This document shows, in pieces, positions 47,707-61,400 of a stretch of DNA of 64,000 nucleotides. The notes below the pieces were generated by a model that saw nothing but the letters and a program-made list of their open reading frames with translations, was not told the DNA's origin and made no database searches. Every line of letters starts with the position of its first letter. Within the stretch, counting starts at the first letter, position 1. The translations under genes were made by a program, and so were the position numbers. The stretch is from positions 8,308,001 through 8,372,000 of the forward strand of contig NC_060252.1 in the NCBI RefSeq assembly GCF_921293095.1, in the 5' to 3' direction. This DNA is from Ischnura elegans (Eukaryota > Arthropoda > Insecta > Odonata > Coenagrionidae).

Positions 47707-47792
47707 CACTCCTAAAGTGGGCCTATAATTGAATGAATGCATTGGTATCATTAGGAATAAGCTTCGGGGGAGGGTGACCCCCCTTACTCCAG

Positions 47793-49817
47793 GGGCGGAA
47801 TTCTGTACACGGATACCGACGATCGTCGGTGTCGGTAGCTACCGACGATCGTCGGTAGCACCGATAGAAATGTGATTCACAAAACGCCGCTACCGACAGA
47901 TTGTCGGTGCAACCGACAAATTCGTGACGTAATGCTTTTGTCGGTACGAAAGTGGCACCCGCACGCGAGGCTAGGCGCCTCGACCAATCATATTTCCCCT
48001 TTGTTTGCATTAAACAAATGAGGCTCCGAAAACGCCATCTGTTATTCGTCAGCCCGCGAAGAAGTTAAAAAGAGTTGATCACTGCTTTGTGAGATATTTA
48101 CGATGTTTATTCACTCTGCGAACACAATTTCTTACTCCCGTTGGTGCGATGTGGCTTGTATTCCGAGATTTTGCCGTATTTACCATAGGATTTTTTCTAG
48201 CCCAAGTAAAAAAGCCTTTTTATTCAAGGATTCAACGGTCGTTGATAGAAGAACACCGGCAACATTTGGTGCTCAATGTATTGGAATTTTCAAGTATAAT
48301 TGTCTTGAAGAGGACTTTGTCTGCTACATAATTGTTCACCTACGCTTATTATAATTGTATTCTTGGGATTAGCAGTGACGAAATTATTTTTATTAGTATT
48401 GTAACAATGTACCTTCATCTTCAGCCACGGTTTGTTTACATCGTTTGCCTCATTGTTCGCTGTGAGTCCGATGCTACCACAAGGGTAATTATTTCATTAG
48501 AAAACATTTTTGTCGCTTGAATTGAACATTTTGAGCTATTTAAAATACATTCGTTGAGAAAAATACCGAGATTCCGCGGATGTCACGGAAGGTATCATCA
48601 GTATCATCGCGTCAAGTGTTGTGATTGTGAACTTGAGTGACATACTTTACGCTATCTATTTGGAAGTGTTAACTTTTGCATTTTGATACCATTTGTGTTA
48701 TTTCAAACTTAGCGTTGATATGACTTTGACTAAATATGCTTGATCAGTGTTAATTTGTGATATACCGTTGAAAGTATGAAGGTTTTCTCGTGTTGAAATG
48801 AAATTTTTGTAGTTTTATGATGAATAATTCATTAAATGTTTCCTTGTTTCGTGCAATCATTCTTTTTATTTGCCCCTTTCTACCGATGGAATACACGGTA
48901 CGTACCTACTCAGTGCTCTTATAGTAATAATGAAAATCTATCTTGAAGTCCCGTACGGTGTTTGGTTAGTATGTTGAAGTAAATTCAGCATTAATTTTAC
49001 GGGAAGTTTTGTGCACCGGTAACGACGTCAAAGAGTGAGAGGAGTTAAGTGATGCCATTTATATTCTTCTAAAATATAGTAGCAATATGCTTTTTCTATT
49101 TCGTCGTTGCTGTCTGATGCTCTCAAGAGTACTTACGAAGGTAGGAGAGTTATTTTCATTATAAATCCCATTCTCAGATGCTCACATAGGGTATTGAAGT
49201 TAATATGAAAGTGAACGAAATGTCCACGTATATATTTCATTGAAAGTGCATCAATAAGCATTCGTTTTTATTGACAACATAAATTAATTTCGGATCCAAA
49301 CTTTACGAATCAACAATAGATACCTATCGTGTCTTGTTGTGAGTAATTTAAAAGCAAAGCAATACGTTACATACTTAAAATTACGGAATATTTATAATGT
49401 AAAATACCTTACGCTATTGGAACGCATAATGTAATATACGTGTAACATTGGTAAAGTTAAATACTGCTCCCACTATGTAAATTTTACGTTTCAAGTGTTT
49501 AATCAATCATTTTTATTATAAATAACATACAATTAGAGCGCTTCCACGGATCTAGCGTCGTAGATTATGATTTAAAATCCTCAGCTTAGGCCGAAAAGTG
49601 TAAACAAAAGTCCGCCATGATGCTAAAAATTTGTCGGTAGGTCCTACCGAGCGTTTTGAAATCGTCGGTATGTACCGACGCGTTTACCGACAACTGTCGG
49701 TAGGATAACGACAATCGTCGGTAAAACGTGTCTCCTGAATCGCTCGTACCGAGACTTATCGGTAGGACCGGCTTACCGACACCGACAATCGTCGGTACGG
49801 TGTACAGAATTCCGCCC
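47793..49817. mobile_element. element with ACCGACGATCGTCGGT subterminal palindromes
   Basis: Inverted ends GGGCGGAATTCTGTACAC and GTGTACAGAATTCCGCCC, with CAG repeated on both sides as a probable 3-bp target duplication; 2025 bp. The outer 150-200 bp at each end are packed with ACCGACGATCGTCGGT-like palindromes and half sites (ACCGAC, GTCGGT). The interior is AT-rich, with only short open frames and no recognisable protein. Unclassified non-autonomous DNA element. Confidence 0.75.
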
Positions 49818-51194
49818 CAGGCAATGGGGTCTGGGAAAATTCTTGAAAAATGACATGCCTGGCAATATATTATACATTATTTTAGCATTTGGGTTTCACA
49901 TATGTAATTCTGCAGGAAATCATATCATAACAGAGAAAATATAGGCAATAGTTTTAAATATTTTTTTATTTTCTTGAGGCTTTGGGGTATTGTTTTTTGT
50001 CCAAATGAAATGCATCGTGGAACACCCCCGTCCAGTTGTATAAAAAATTTGGATGCAAATTTGACCGTGGGACATCGGCATTATGGTTATCATACCACGA
50101 CTAATAATACCTATAGTTACACCACTGAATGAATGTATATGTACATATATCTGGAAGTGCACACTTTATGTTGAATATTGACTAACCTAATATTTTTTAT
50201 GTTGACCATTATGTAATGGCAGTAGCTATGGATGAGTTGAATGTTATTTCTATAGAAGTAAAGAAAGTTTTTTCTGTTCAACAAAAAGAAGAATTGGGTA
50301 TTTATTCATTCTCTCTCAATTGGGTATTGAGAAAAGAATTTTCCCACGTTATGCAAAGAAACTAAAGTTTCTTTCATTACCCTACTCTATGGCTTAAGCC
50401 CAGTTTTTAATTCACCCTGAAAGGATCGCTCTGTGCAGGCTGGGGTAGAACGTTAAGAAATATATGAAGGACAGTTTGCTGATTATTGTGAACTTGACTG
50501 CAAAAAGAATTCGGCTGACGTAAATATTGTGAGGCATACCTTGGTAATAGCCTTAAGGTGTGATGGTTAAGTAATGGAACTTTGATACAGGGCTGGTTTT
50601 CTTAATTTAAGTTTAAAGAGCGATTACGAAGGAGCAAAAATATGACAGCACTAGTGACTTTATAAGCCAATTTAATTCTATGGGATTGAAATGGTCGTTC
50701 AATAAGAGTATTTTAGTAAAGGAGGCATCGGATGATAATAATTTTGGTTATGATCCTAAACTATCATTCAGACGCTATTTAATCCATCATTTAAAATTAT
50801 GCCAATTGAGAGAACTACGATATAAACCATGATCCATGTATTACAGAATACCAAATTCCATGATACCATTAGAATAGAATTACTATCATTTTGTGATCCG
50901 ATAACATAATATCGTCTTTCGATGGTGCGGTTGGAATTTATGTGCAAGTTGGTACGATTGGGCCCTACGATATTACGGTGGTTACGGTTGGCACTTCCTG
51001 ACCTACTGGCGCCGAGCATTAGTCGTTTGTTATGCCGCACGTTTTAACATCGAGTTGACTGCACCGTGTGAGAATGACCGCGGTGTTTCTTAAAGTGTTC
51101 ATATTGTTTAGGCTGTGATGGACCTTATTAAATGAGATAATTCTCGGTAAATATCCTTAAATAATGCGAAAAATATCATTTCGTGTGATCCGCA
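49818..51194. other. intergenic sequence upstream of EEF2KMT
   Basis: Contains a solo end, GATGCAAATTTGACCGTGGG, at about 50050, matching the ends of the 54361-55705 MITE. The last 150 bp before the EEF2KMT start are relatively CpG-rich and should hold its promoter and 5' UTR; no TATA box could be assigned. A 90-codon minus-strand frame at 50768-51040 is probably not a gene. Confidence 0.45.
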
Positions 51195-54100
51195 ATGGAG
51201 GTTGTGCTCGTTCAAATTGAAAAGCAGTTTCTATCGGGGTACCCTTTGAACAAGTGGTGTTGGAAGGTGTGTATCCTATTAAATAAACATTAGAATTTAA
51301 ATTATGCAAAATGGTATTGGTTAATAAATTTTTACTCCGTTTTTCTTAGGCCATATTGGAAATAATTGTCCAAATGGATGATGAGGCGTTGTTATTTCAG
51401 AAGAGGTTGTTAGAAAGAACTGTCCTGCATCCCCTGATGGATAAGTTCCCTCTGAAGTTGTCTTATCAGAATACGTTTTTAAAGATGCTTGTTACCAAGG
51501 CAAGTGTTATTATACGTATCTACTCGTATTATTTGGCTGGAATTAGTATTACGTCTCGTGAATGAATACAATGTATTTTTGTCAGACATAACAATCATTA
51601 AACGGGAAAATTATCTCAGGGAAAATTTTCTGATGTGTAAGAATGTCATATATATCCTTTGTAACCCCTGATTTGAATGTGCTTTCGAACTGCTTTGGAA
51701 ATAAAACACGCTACACGGCAGTTCGTGACATCATAGTGTCCTACCATGTCATCAACTTATTTGTGCACCTTTCTAGCTTTGTACACATTTCTACTCGTTT
51801 GTAGCTGGTCTAGCTGGTCACCCGTTTTGGAACTCATTTGTGCACCATGCAAACTGCAGCAGTTCGAGATGGCTTCTAGGGTTTCCTTGAAATTTATGGT
51901 GATCTGTTCAGAAACTTTATTCCAGGCGATGATGGCATTTTGAAGTGCGGCAGTACCTTCATCTCAAAATTTTGAGTAGTCACCAATGTCAGTTACTGCT
52001 CTATGAGTAGCCCCATTGCCTTTTCAAATTTAGCCAGAAGCGAAGGTCCTTCCAGTTTGGCATACTCAGCACAAGCTATGTACCGTTGAATTGGTAGAGT
52101 GGGGGGTAAGTGGTTCTGGTGGTCAAGAAAATCCACATCGAGAGCTTAACCCTGGTCATACATGGTTGACGTGGATCATTCAGTGTCCATTTCTGAGTGA
52201 AATTCCTTTGTTTCTGTATTTTTTCCTTGAAAACCATCATGTAAAAAAGTCCTTTCCGGGTTCCTGAACTTGTCTGAATACCACGATATTGAAACAGATT
52301 TTCGAAGGAGGGATTTGTTTTTGGCAAAAAAAAAGTCGTAAAATTTGGAAAAAAAATTGGAGATAAACTATTGCCTGGGGATCTGGAAGACAATACATCG
52401 ACCGGTATGTTTTTTATAAATCGATGCAAAATAAAACTTCTGAAAATACAAAAGAACGAAATCATTGAAAAAAAAATTGCAAAAAAATACCATAAAATTC
52501 AACAATCATGTGCAAAATATATTTTGAAAGCATAGACATTGATGTTTTTACAACAATAATATACTTATAAAATGCCAAAAACGCCATTATTAACTATGTT
52601 TGCCATGAAGTTGGTGTTTTTAAGCAACCAAGATTCTCGGTATGTAGTGAAGATAACCTTGATGCATTTCAAAATGGCCCCATAAATATAATTTAAGCAA
52701 CAAGAAATTAGAATAATTATTATTTAAACTCATTTGAGTGAACATTTTGAAGTTCCGTTTCCATTAACTGAGTTACTATTATTTCTTAAACCATTCTTTC
52801 ATATTCCATTCTTATATGCATTTCTATTGCATATCCTAATAGAGAATTTTCATTTTCCTGAGCAAACGAATCAGACAACTTGGCTATGGTATGCCAGCAG
52901 GTGGAAGATAGTTTCAAAACAAATGATGATGTCTAAAAATTGCATGGAGTTGTTCAACAGGAATTGCAAATGTATGGAAAGCAGTTACGAATCTTCTCAG
53001 TACACAGCAGTTACAATACGGATGATGACGTCTGGAAATCCTGTCGAATCATTCAAAAGGAGTTCCAAATGTGTAGAAAGCAGTTCCACACGAACACACT
53101 CTGTGCGAAGGAGTTCCAAGGGAGATTACAAATCCTCTTTTTTTTCTCTAAATCTAATCCTTCCTCTTCTTTACCCTTGCACTCCTATCCTATCCCAGGA
53201 AGCTTCGTTGGGCTCCTATCGTGGCGGCACTTACTTCCTTGTCCTCCCCCTTCCGCGGTGAGGGTGAAAAGCGAAGGCTTATAGACCCTGCCTGGAGAGT
53301 GTAACCCTGCTAGCCCGCCCTGGAGTCTCATTTCCACTGCTTATCTACACAGGATTTCCTCTTTCGGATTTCCCTATGCATGGAAATCTTTCCTTTCTGT
53401 AGAAACAGCAAAGCTTGGTTTCGCAAGTAGTGGGCCCCGTCGTCCTAATGACGGTGTGGGTTCCCTCCCTGTCTCCTCTCTTTCATCCCTATCCTCTCCT
53501 TGGAGTTGTTGTCAGGCTCTCATCGTGTCTGTACCTCCTATCCTTATTCCTTATTTCCTTCCCTGTCTCCTCTCGCTTCCAAGGTGTGCGGGTGAAAAGC
53601 AAAGGCAATTATAGACCTGGTACTCAGGAGAGTAACCCTGGGTCCTGAGCCCATCCTGGGTCCCCTTGTTCCACCTGCTTGGCTCCTTGGGTCAACCCCC
53701 GGTCAATATTGGTCACCACCCCCACCCTTGCATGAACCTCTCACCCTCACTACACCCTGTCTCCTGCTATCTGGTACCACTAATTAATTATTTCTTTCTG
53801 CTTGGGGGTAGATAGAGCCATAGGCCTAATATCCACTTGGCTCCTATCCCAACCCACCCCCTGCCCTCTCTCAATCCAGGACCAAACAAGTCTCAAAATT
53901 CTTTTCTTGGGGCCTCCTTCCTTTGACTCACTCGCCCAACCCTCCCCACCCCTTCCATCTTCCTCCCCCTGCTACTCGTATGTAGATCTGAACCTCTTCA
54001 CTTTTCGTTAATTAAATATTTCCCTGAGGATGATGCCCTGACATCTAAACCATGCGATCGTAGAGAAATAACTTTTCCATCAAAGATAGTAAGTTCATCA

Positions 54101-55438
54101 AAGTTTTATCAAGATGATCCATTACTGCTTCAACTGCACTGGTCCTGGTGCACTTCTGCTTGATGGTCTTGCGACTCAGAAATTGGTTCTCCTCTACCAT
54201 GCTCAGTACTATTCGCTCCAAAAAATTGTAGTTTGTCTTCATCTCCAGATATCACAGATAGGGCACTCATTTTAAGGACCATTTAATTAGTTTGAATCAT
54301 TATTAGTAAATAAGTATCACTTTTTGATCCATGATGAACCACAGAGATAAATTTGCTTTAAGCCAGTGTCCCACGGTCAAATTTGCATCAAAATTTTTGG
54401 ACCAAACATTTTGATGCAAAAATTTGTATGCAATGGTCCCACGATGCATCTAAAGTCGATATGTATTTATGTAAACAAATTTGGAAGCCTGTGTAGGTGA
54501 AGGATTCTGTCTTTTTTAGCTGGTGAAATGGTCTGAACAGGCCTCTTGAACATTAAAGAGGCGAAAGAAAGAAAACAAGGAATGCTGAACTTGGCCTTGG
54601 CAGGAAAGGGGGTATGAAAGCGTTAGAATAAGCGTGCTAAACATGTTGGAGAAGGAGTTGGTCACCGATGTTCCCATATATTATCGATAATAATTGACGA
54701 TAAGTGAGGATATTTTCATGTCCCTTATCAGCAAGGTTGAGGGCAAAATAAAACGCCAGAATACAAACTTGAGGCAGTTTATTCCCGCGAGGAAAATGTT
54801 ATTAACAAATGATGGACATTGTGGTTGAGAAGATGTTATGAATAGTGCTGTAAACATAATTTAAATCACATTTTTTCTCTCCTAATCTAGCAGTTGCTAA
54901 AATAAGGTCCTTATCCTATAATCATAGTGATAGAAACGGGCAGCTATAGTGTTTCACAGGTATAATCATCATTTCATGTAAGTCATTTCTCCAACTGCTC
55001 GCTCGCTCAGATTGCATGCCCTCCACAAAGCTAACCTGTGGAATTCGGCCTTGATACCTTAAGTAAACCTTTTATTCTTTCCAAAACATCCCTCCTTGTA
55101 TTGCGATTCTAAAGATTGCTTCCTTCTTATTAAAGATCAACTCATTATTACAGATTTCCTAGTTGAGAGTTTCCATCGCCTATCGAGACCAATTATATAT
55201 GTATATATTTGAAATAATGTTTTGTGAGTTAACTTTGCGGTATGGTGACATTATAGATTTAAAACTAAACCTTTTAGGATTCCATACAGTATTTATGAAA
55301 AAACTCAACCGGTTTCGACCTTTTCAGGTCTTTATCAAGAGGTTTACGATAATGATAATGACCTGAAAAGGTGGAAATAGGTTGGGGTTTTTAATGAATA
55401 TTGTGTGGAAAACAACGAAATTTACTTTTGTGTTCATA

Positions 55439-55470
<32 letters not shown>

Positions 55471-58400
55471 TAATTAATTAAAAGGCTCATGCAGACGATA
55501 AATAAGTTTAACCTATGAGGCCTGTGTGTCAGCGCTTGGCGATACTTTTTTGTCATAGACCCTGTGAATGGTTGGTTTCATCCGATTGGATGAAAATTTA
55601 TAACCTGTCCTATCCATTTGTACCAAACGGTGTTTTGTACAAATGATAGGACCAAAAGCTAGGTGCATCAAATTTTGATGCAAATTTGACCGTGGGACAT
55701 CAGCTTTATAGTATCTAGGGCTGTTCTGAGAAAAGTTGAAAATAATGACTGTTACACAGACATAAACATACTTACATGGAGTACATGCTTGTATGGGAGA
55801 AAAGTGCAGATCCACTCTGCAAGGGTAGTGGCTGTTAGCAGAGTATTACGAAAATATTTTTCTCTGCTTCATATTTGATTGTAACACTTAATAGTAAGGA
55901 AATAAACAATCAATTAGTGCTTTTTTATTTTTGTTCCATCCTCGTGTTTATTGAGAAATCCATTTAGATAAATATGTATGTTTTGCAAATGTCCGTGCAA
56001 GTCTTCCTGGAATTAGTATGTACCTACAATGTATCTACATTTTTAGAAGCCCCATTAATGACATAAATGTTTGATATTATTATTGTATGTGATTATGTTT
56101 TAGTCTAATTTTTTCCCAATTAGATGGAAGAAAGTAATGCTGAAGTGTGTGATGAAATCTATGAAGTGTATTGCCGTCTCCTTGGCAGTGGTGGAAATCA
56201 CGAAAATTGTCTTCAAGATAAGCATTATCGTCATTTTGCCCTGGGAAAAACATACATTTCCTTACAGGAAAGCACAAGCATTATATCTGAAGGAACCACT
56301 GGCCTTTATGCGTGGCAGGTAAATTTATAGAGTAAAATATTCTTTTTCCATCCATAGCTCACTAGTGTGTTAAAGATGTCATCAGGATATATTGAATACA
56401 TTCCTGAGCAAAAGACCCCCAAAAAAGAGCTTGCAGAAACATCGTATATATGTGGGATAAATAAAAGCTGTTTAACCCTTTCGCTGCTACAAGCGGGAAT
56501 ACCCGCAAAAAACATTATGGTTATTGCCTGCGACATGCGGGGATATTCCACGACTTTCAAAAAACTTTTCCTTTCAACACGACATGCGGGTAAATATCTA
56601 CGTTTTCGAAAAACCCTCCCTTCAGTCGTAGGTGCTGTCATCTGCTCGAAATTCTAGCGGAACTACGTCCATTCGTGCGGCGACATTCAGCGACGTCAAA
56701 TGAATGATTCAATTAATTTTTTTCTGGATAATAGGCAAAATAATGGAACCGATGAAAAATCTATTGAAGCAGCAAAAGGGTTAAAGTCAATGCAATTTGA
56801 GAATAATGTGAAATAATATTACCGCAGCAGTCAGTCAGCTGAAAGTCACATTGTTGGCTACTTGGGTTCTTTGATTCTTTAGTTATCTTACAGATTTCTT
56901 TGGTTTTATTACTTGAATTTATAATTCTACGGTCGTTGTAGGATTTTTTTGTGGATTTTAATATGTTATGGTAGTTTTTCTTTAGGGCAGCCTAAGCCAC
57001 CCGGTCCACCAAATCAGTTTCATTTTTATATTATGCAGCTGCAGTCTTCATATTACTTGAGAGAATTCGAATTTCATCAGTAACCCAGCGCTTTTTGTCT
57101 GCTGTCGCAGTAAAGGTAACTTTGGGCTTCTTGAGAATGAGAGGGGAAAAAAGTCAATACAGTGCTGGAAGATAGTATAGAAGTAATATAAGCTATTATC
57201 AAAAGATTCATGGTTATAGATCTCGGACCAGTTCTGTGAACAGAGGATATCACAAAAATCAAGCGTATTCTGCCCAGAGAAGTGTCTTTTATTTTAAAAC
57301 TTTATAGGAATTGCCATGGACAAGTCGGTTCACTTCTAGTAGCACTGATGTTGGACGAGGATAGTACATCCTCGAGTTCTTGCTTGTTTTTGGTTTTCGC
57401 CTGTAAATTGCAATTAAAATCTCCTAAAACAAGAATATTTTTAACTGAAGTATCGATCATTTCTAGAAATTTTGCAAGTTTAACAACAAATACATGAAAT
57501 CACTAGTGGGGGAGCGATACACCGACGCAATTACATATGTGGTATTGTCAATTAAGACTGACAACACAGAATTCAAAAGTTTGCTCCCCGATTAGGAAGT
57601 CATCAGAAAAATGTATCGGAGAGAGAGACAAACGATCTGACTCTAGAATCATGACACCTCCACATTTGTGGATTGATCGACTGAAGACGTCAGCGATGTG
57701 ATAGCCGGGCAATTTATAAGTACCAAGTTCTCCGGACTTGAGCCAGTGTTCTTGGTCGCACACGACATCAGGTTTGTTTTCCCTCACTAAAAGCTCAAAA
57801 TCTAAAAGCTTGTTGCGCATACACTGAATATTTACTTGCATGACTTAAAGATTTCTGTGCATTATTCCTTTAAAATGTGAGTCGTGAGACCTTTTACATG
57901 TACCAATTGAGGTAGCTAGAAAATTATTAAAAAATTATAATTTCTTGGCTTGGAGTTCAAGGTAGGCTGGAAAACAAGCATATAATTTTTTAGATAGCTA
58001 TAGCGGAGTACTATAGGGAAATGCAACAGTGTTCATACTGGTCAGAGAAATAAGGGAAGTCAGGGAGATAAATATTTGGATTGGAAGTCGGATTGTGGTC
58101 ATTAGATTTACATTTGGTTTTGTTTGTGAAGTTTGCCTGGAATATGATGCACTCCTTAATAATAATAAAGAAATTTTAAATGAAGAAATTTTATTTCCAT
58201 GTGTACCTTGGTGCAATTTTCTACAAACTCCCATTATGCAAGTGCTCTGCTATTGATATAAAAAGTCAGCTAAATGAAAAAAATGGGATTTAAATCAGGG
58301 AAATCAAAAATGGAAAGGTAGCGTGAGCTCTATGCAATAATTCCTATCAGAATATATATTTCATTGATGGAAATATTTCATATCCTGTTCCACAACATCC

Positions 58401-61400
58401 ACCATTGGTAATTTAAATAAAGTCAAATTATCCATCATGGTGCGAAGTAGCACTTCTGGTATTTTCCACCGTGAAAACGTGTATGTATTTCTTTACCATT
58501 TTTCTTTGTTGTGTATGATTTTGGCAGAAAGCATGAAATAGCATTTCCATATTTTTTCCTATCCTGTAGGCTTCAATGGCATTGGCAGAATGGTGTTTGA
58601 AACACAAAGAAACTTACCTTAAAGGAAAAAATATTCTAGAACTGGGCTCAGGTGTTGGCCTTACTGGACTTGCATGTTTATTAAGTACTTGCAATCAGCC
58701 TATGAATCATCAAGGTGCTGTCAGTGAGGATATGAAGGAAATAAACTCCCATGAAGGTGGTGAAAATCCACAAATTCTGGAAAAATTGTCATTGTCTCCA
58801 TCAGCTTTTACATTTTCTGACTGCCATCCATCTGTCCTGACTCTTCTCTGTGGAAATGTGAGGATGAATTTGATGGATTCTTCAACTGAATCGTGAGTTT
58901 TTGGCATCAACAAATCATTAGGTTTGAACCATTACCTCATTTAAAAATTTTTCTAGTATTATTCTGAAAACATGTTTAACTATGCTTTGTATTCTATCCT
59001 GTCTATTCTAGAATATACGCCTTATTAGCCATCATTTTGAATGTATTTGTCAACTCTTAGCAATGGGGAAGTTGTGTACTTCTTATTCAGAAAATGACTA
59101 GATTTACCATGTTGGCTTGAGGTATAATTTTCCACTTTTTTTGAAAATCTTGTTAATTTTTGGTTTATATAATTTGAAAAAAAAGATAAAATGATGGAAC
59201 ATGTGTGTTGTTTTTATGTAAAAATTTTAAATACAGTAGATTTCGGTTAATGGGTCCACCGGTGACTTGGGGCAGCCGCTTAATTGGGGCAGAAAGAACA
59301 GAACCCAATAGAAGAATATCCCAGAGTTTTCCCCACTTAACTGGGACAGTACGCTGCTTTATTGGGCCATGAGTCTGGGACATTGACTCTATACTCAAGA
59401 AAAAATTAAAATTGTTCCATATCAGAATACGGTTTTTTTTTAACATTCTCCTCCCTTAATTTAGTTTTACTTTTCACAAGTTCTACTCTTGCCTTATTCT
59501 TAAAGCTCTTGCTGTTATACTATCCGTTAGAGGATTCAGATTCCGTTTCCCGGCCATGAGACTTCATTCCACGTGGTGTTGTGTTTAAGAGGACTTCAGT
59601 GGCGGTAGCTGGAGTATGGATGATGGAATGAGTGCGGTATAGTGTGAAAGAAGTGGCGACACCTGTAATGAGGGTATACGAGTAGGTATGGGCCAATTTC
59701 TTGGGATTACAGACTGATGTTGAGCAGAGGAAACTGGTCGGGGTGAACAATTTTGCTTACCAAGAGCAATCTTGAATCTCTCTCAAGAGAATCCTCTCTT
59801 TCTTCCCCAACACTGCCACCTTCTTTAGCTCTCGTCTCCTCACCCACTATAACCCCGCCCTCCCCTGGCTGGTCGGATACCCACCCTCACAGGAAAAACC
59901 CTCGTCCCAAATCAAGGCTGCCCCTTTCCCCCACCCCCTCTCCCTATTTCAGCCCATGTTTAACCCTCACCCCCGCTCTTTCAACCAGTCCTTTTCCTTC
60001 CGATAGATGTCCTCAATGTCACTTGTGTACTTTGTGTGTAAATGTATGATGCATGCTAGATCAGTCACCTGACGATGTAACCAAGTTACGAAACCCGGGT
60101 CGTGCCCATAATTAAATAACAGTGAACCTTACAAAGTTTTATTTCCTTACTTCCAATACTAGAAAGTATTCAATATTCAAGATCTTGAATAATTATGCTA
60201 AAGGTACAATCTCGAATACTTTGAATTTCGCGCCATACATGTCGCACGCACGTCGTTGGTAGTTGACTCGGAAAAATGTAGAAAACTAGTCGTTAAGTGC
60301 ATGCAGCACCGTTTTAGGCAAGTGACAAACCACACCAAATTCGTGGATAAAAGCGGTGAAAAGAGTTGGATGTGGGGAACTGAAATTGATTGGGTGAAAA
60401 AAATCCGAACGTCCTCGGTTTCCCCCACCAGGAGAACCTCAGTGCCGTGGTATAGTAACTACGTAGCACAATTCCCAAAATCCGCTACCTCCTCCATCCA
60501 TCAGCCCTCGGACCCCCCTCCGATGCTTTCCTCATCTCCGAAATCAAACAAAAGGCCCCAGCTCGCGCAGGGTTCGTATTACGAAGACCATAAATCAAAA
60601 GCTTTTAAAGAAAATATCAAGTTACATGAGAATAATAGAATCGTGTTTCACCCTTCCCTCTTTCTCCCCCACTGACCTTTTTCTGCCTACCTGCCTCGAA
60701 GTTCCCCATTTCTGGAGGTCAACTGCTGCATGAGTCATCTATTAGCCCAAAAGGTATCTAACTATGACTTCCGGCAATTGATATTACACCCTTATTGGAT
60801 TGAAATTTGAGTAATGTACGCGTAATTTAAAAAAGAGTAAGACCAAACACGACGTATTTCTGACTTCATTTAAGCATTTTACGCTAGAAAATAAATGTCG
60901 GAAAGACGAACTCGATATCCTTGCAGCTGAGCTTCTCGGAAGTTGATGCGGTATTTTTTTCCGAAAACATTTATCAAGTTACAATTTATGAGTTATGCTT
61001 TAAATCTCTATTGTCACAGTCACAGACAAAGGGATATTTTCTCAGGATATTTGGTTTCTCCCTGATAGCAATTCGAATTCATTTGCTTTTTTTCATGAGA
61101 GCTTCCAAAGATGGACTGAAAATAATTGAAGAAGAAGAAAATCCGGTGGAGAAGCGCATGTATTTTGCAAAACGCCTCGGATTGTCTGCTAGCACTTGAC
61201 AGTAGGAGTGGGGGTAAAGCAAGCTACCTGTTGAAAATAAGAAGTTGGATGAGGCCGAGTATCAGATGAGCGTGCTGCTGAAATGGCGTTTGGAGATACG
61301 AATGTTTACATCAGACAGAAATCCATCGTAGCAGTGTAAATACCGAGACGCCATGCAATCATTTTTTTGTGATGTGGTGGCAAAGACATTCATCTGGCAT

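Larger units (their letters stand above)
54361..55705. mobile_element. PIF/Harbinger-type MITE with TTA duplication
   Basis: AGCCAGTGTCCCACGGTCAA on the left and, inverted, AGCTGATGTCCCACGGTCAA on the right, each flanked by TTA (54358-54360, 55706-55708). 1345 bp, no transposase. It contains a palindromic segment at 55280-55420 and a TA microsatellite. Confidence 0.7.

Noticed and set aside
48089-48520. Overlapping 60-80 codon frames inside the ACCGACGATCGTCGGT element
   Set aside because: Short, overlapping in different frames, hydrophobic by AT composition; no transposase motif.
50768-51040. 90-codon minus-strand frame next to the EEF2KMT start
   Set aside because: A divergent gene from the same promoter was considered, but no domain or splice continuation was found.
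52734-54011. Several + strand frames of 69-175 codons
   Set aside because: They lie in C/T-rich low-complexity intron sequence, share no phase with neighbouring exons and show no domain.
60256-60675. 139-codon + strand frame inside the Tigger-like element
   Set aside because: Basic and Ser/Pro-rich, but no pogo DDE or HTH motif; could be a decayed piece, not enough to call a gene.
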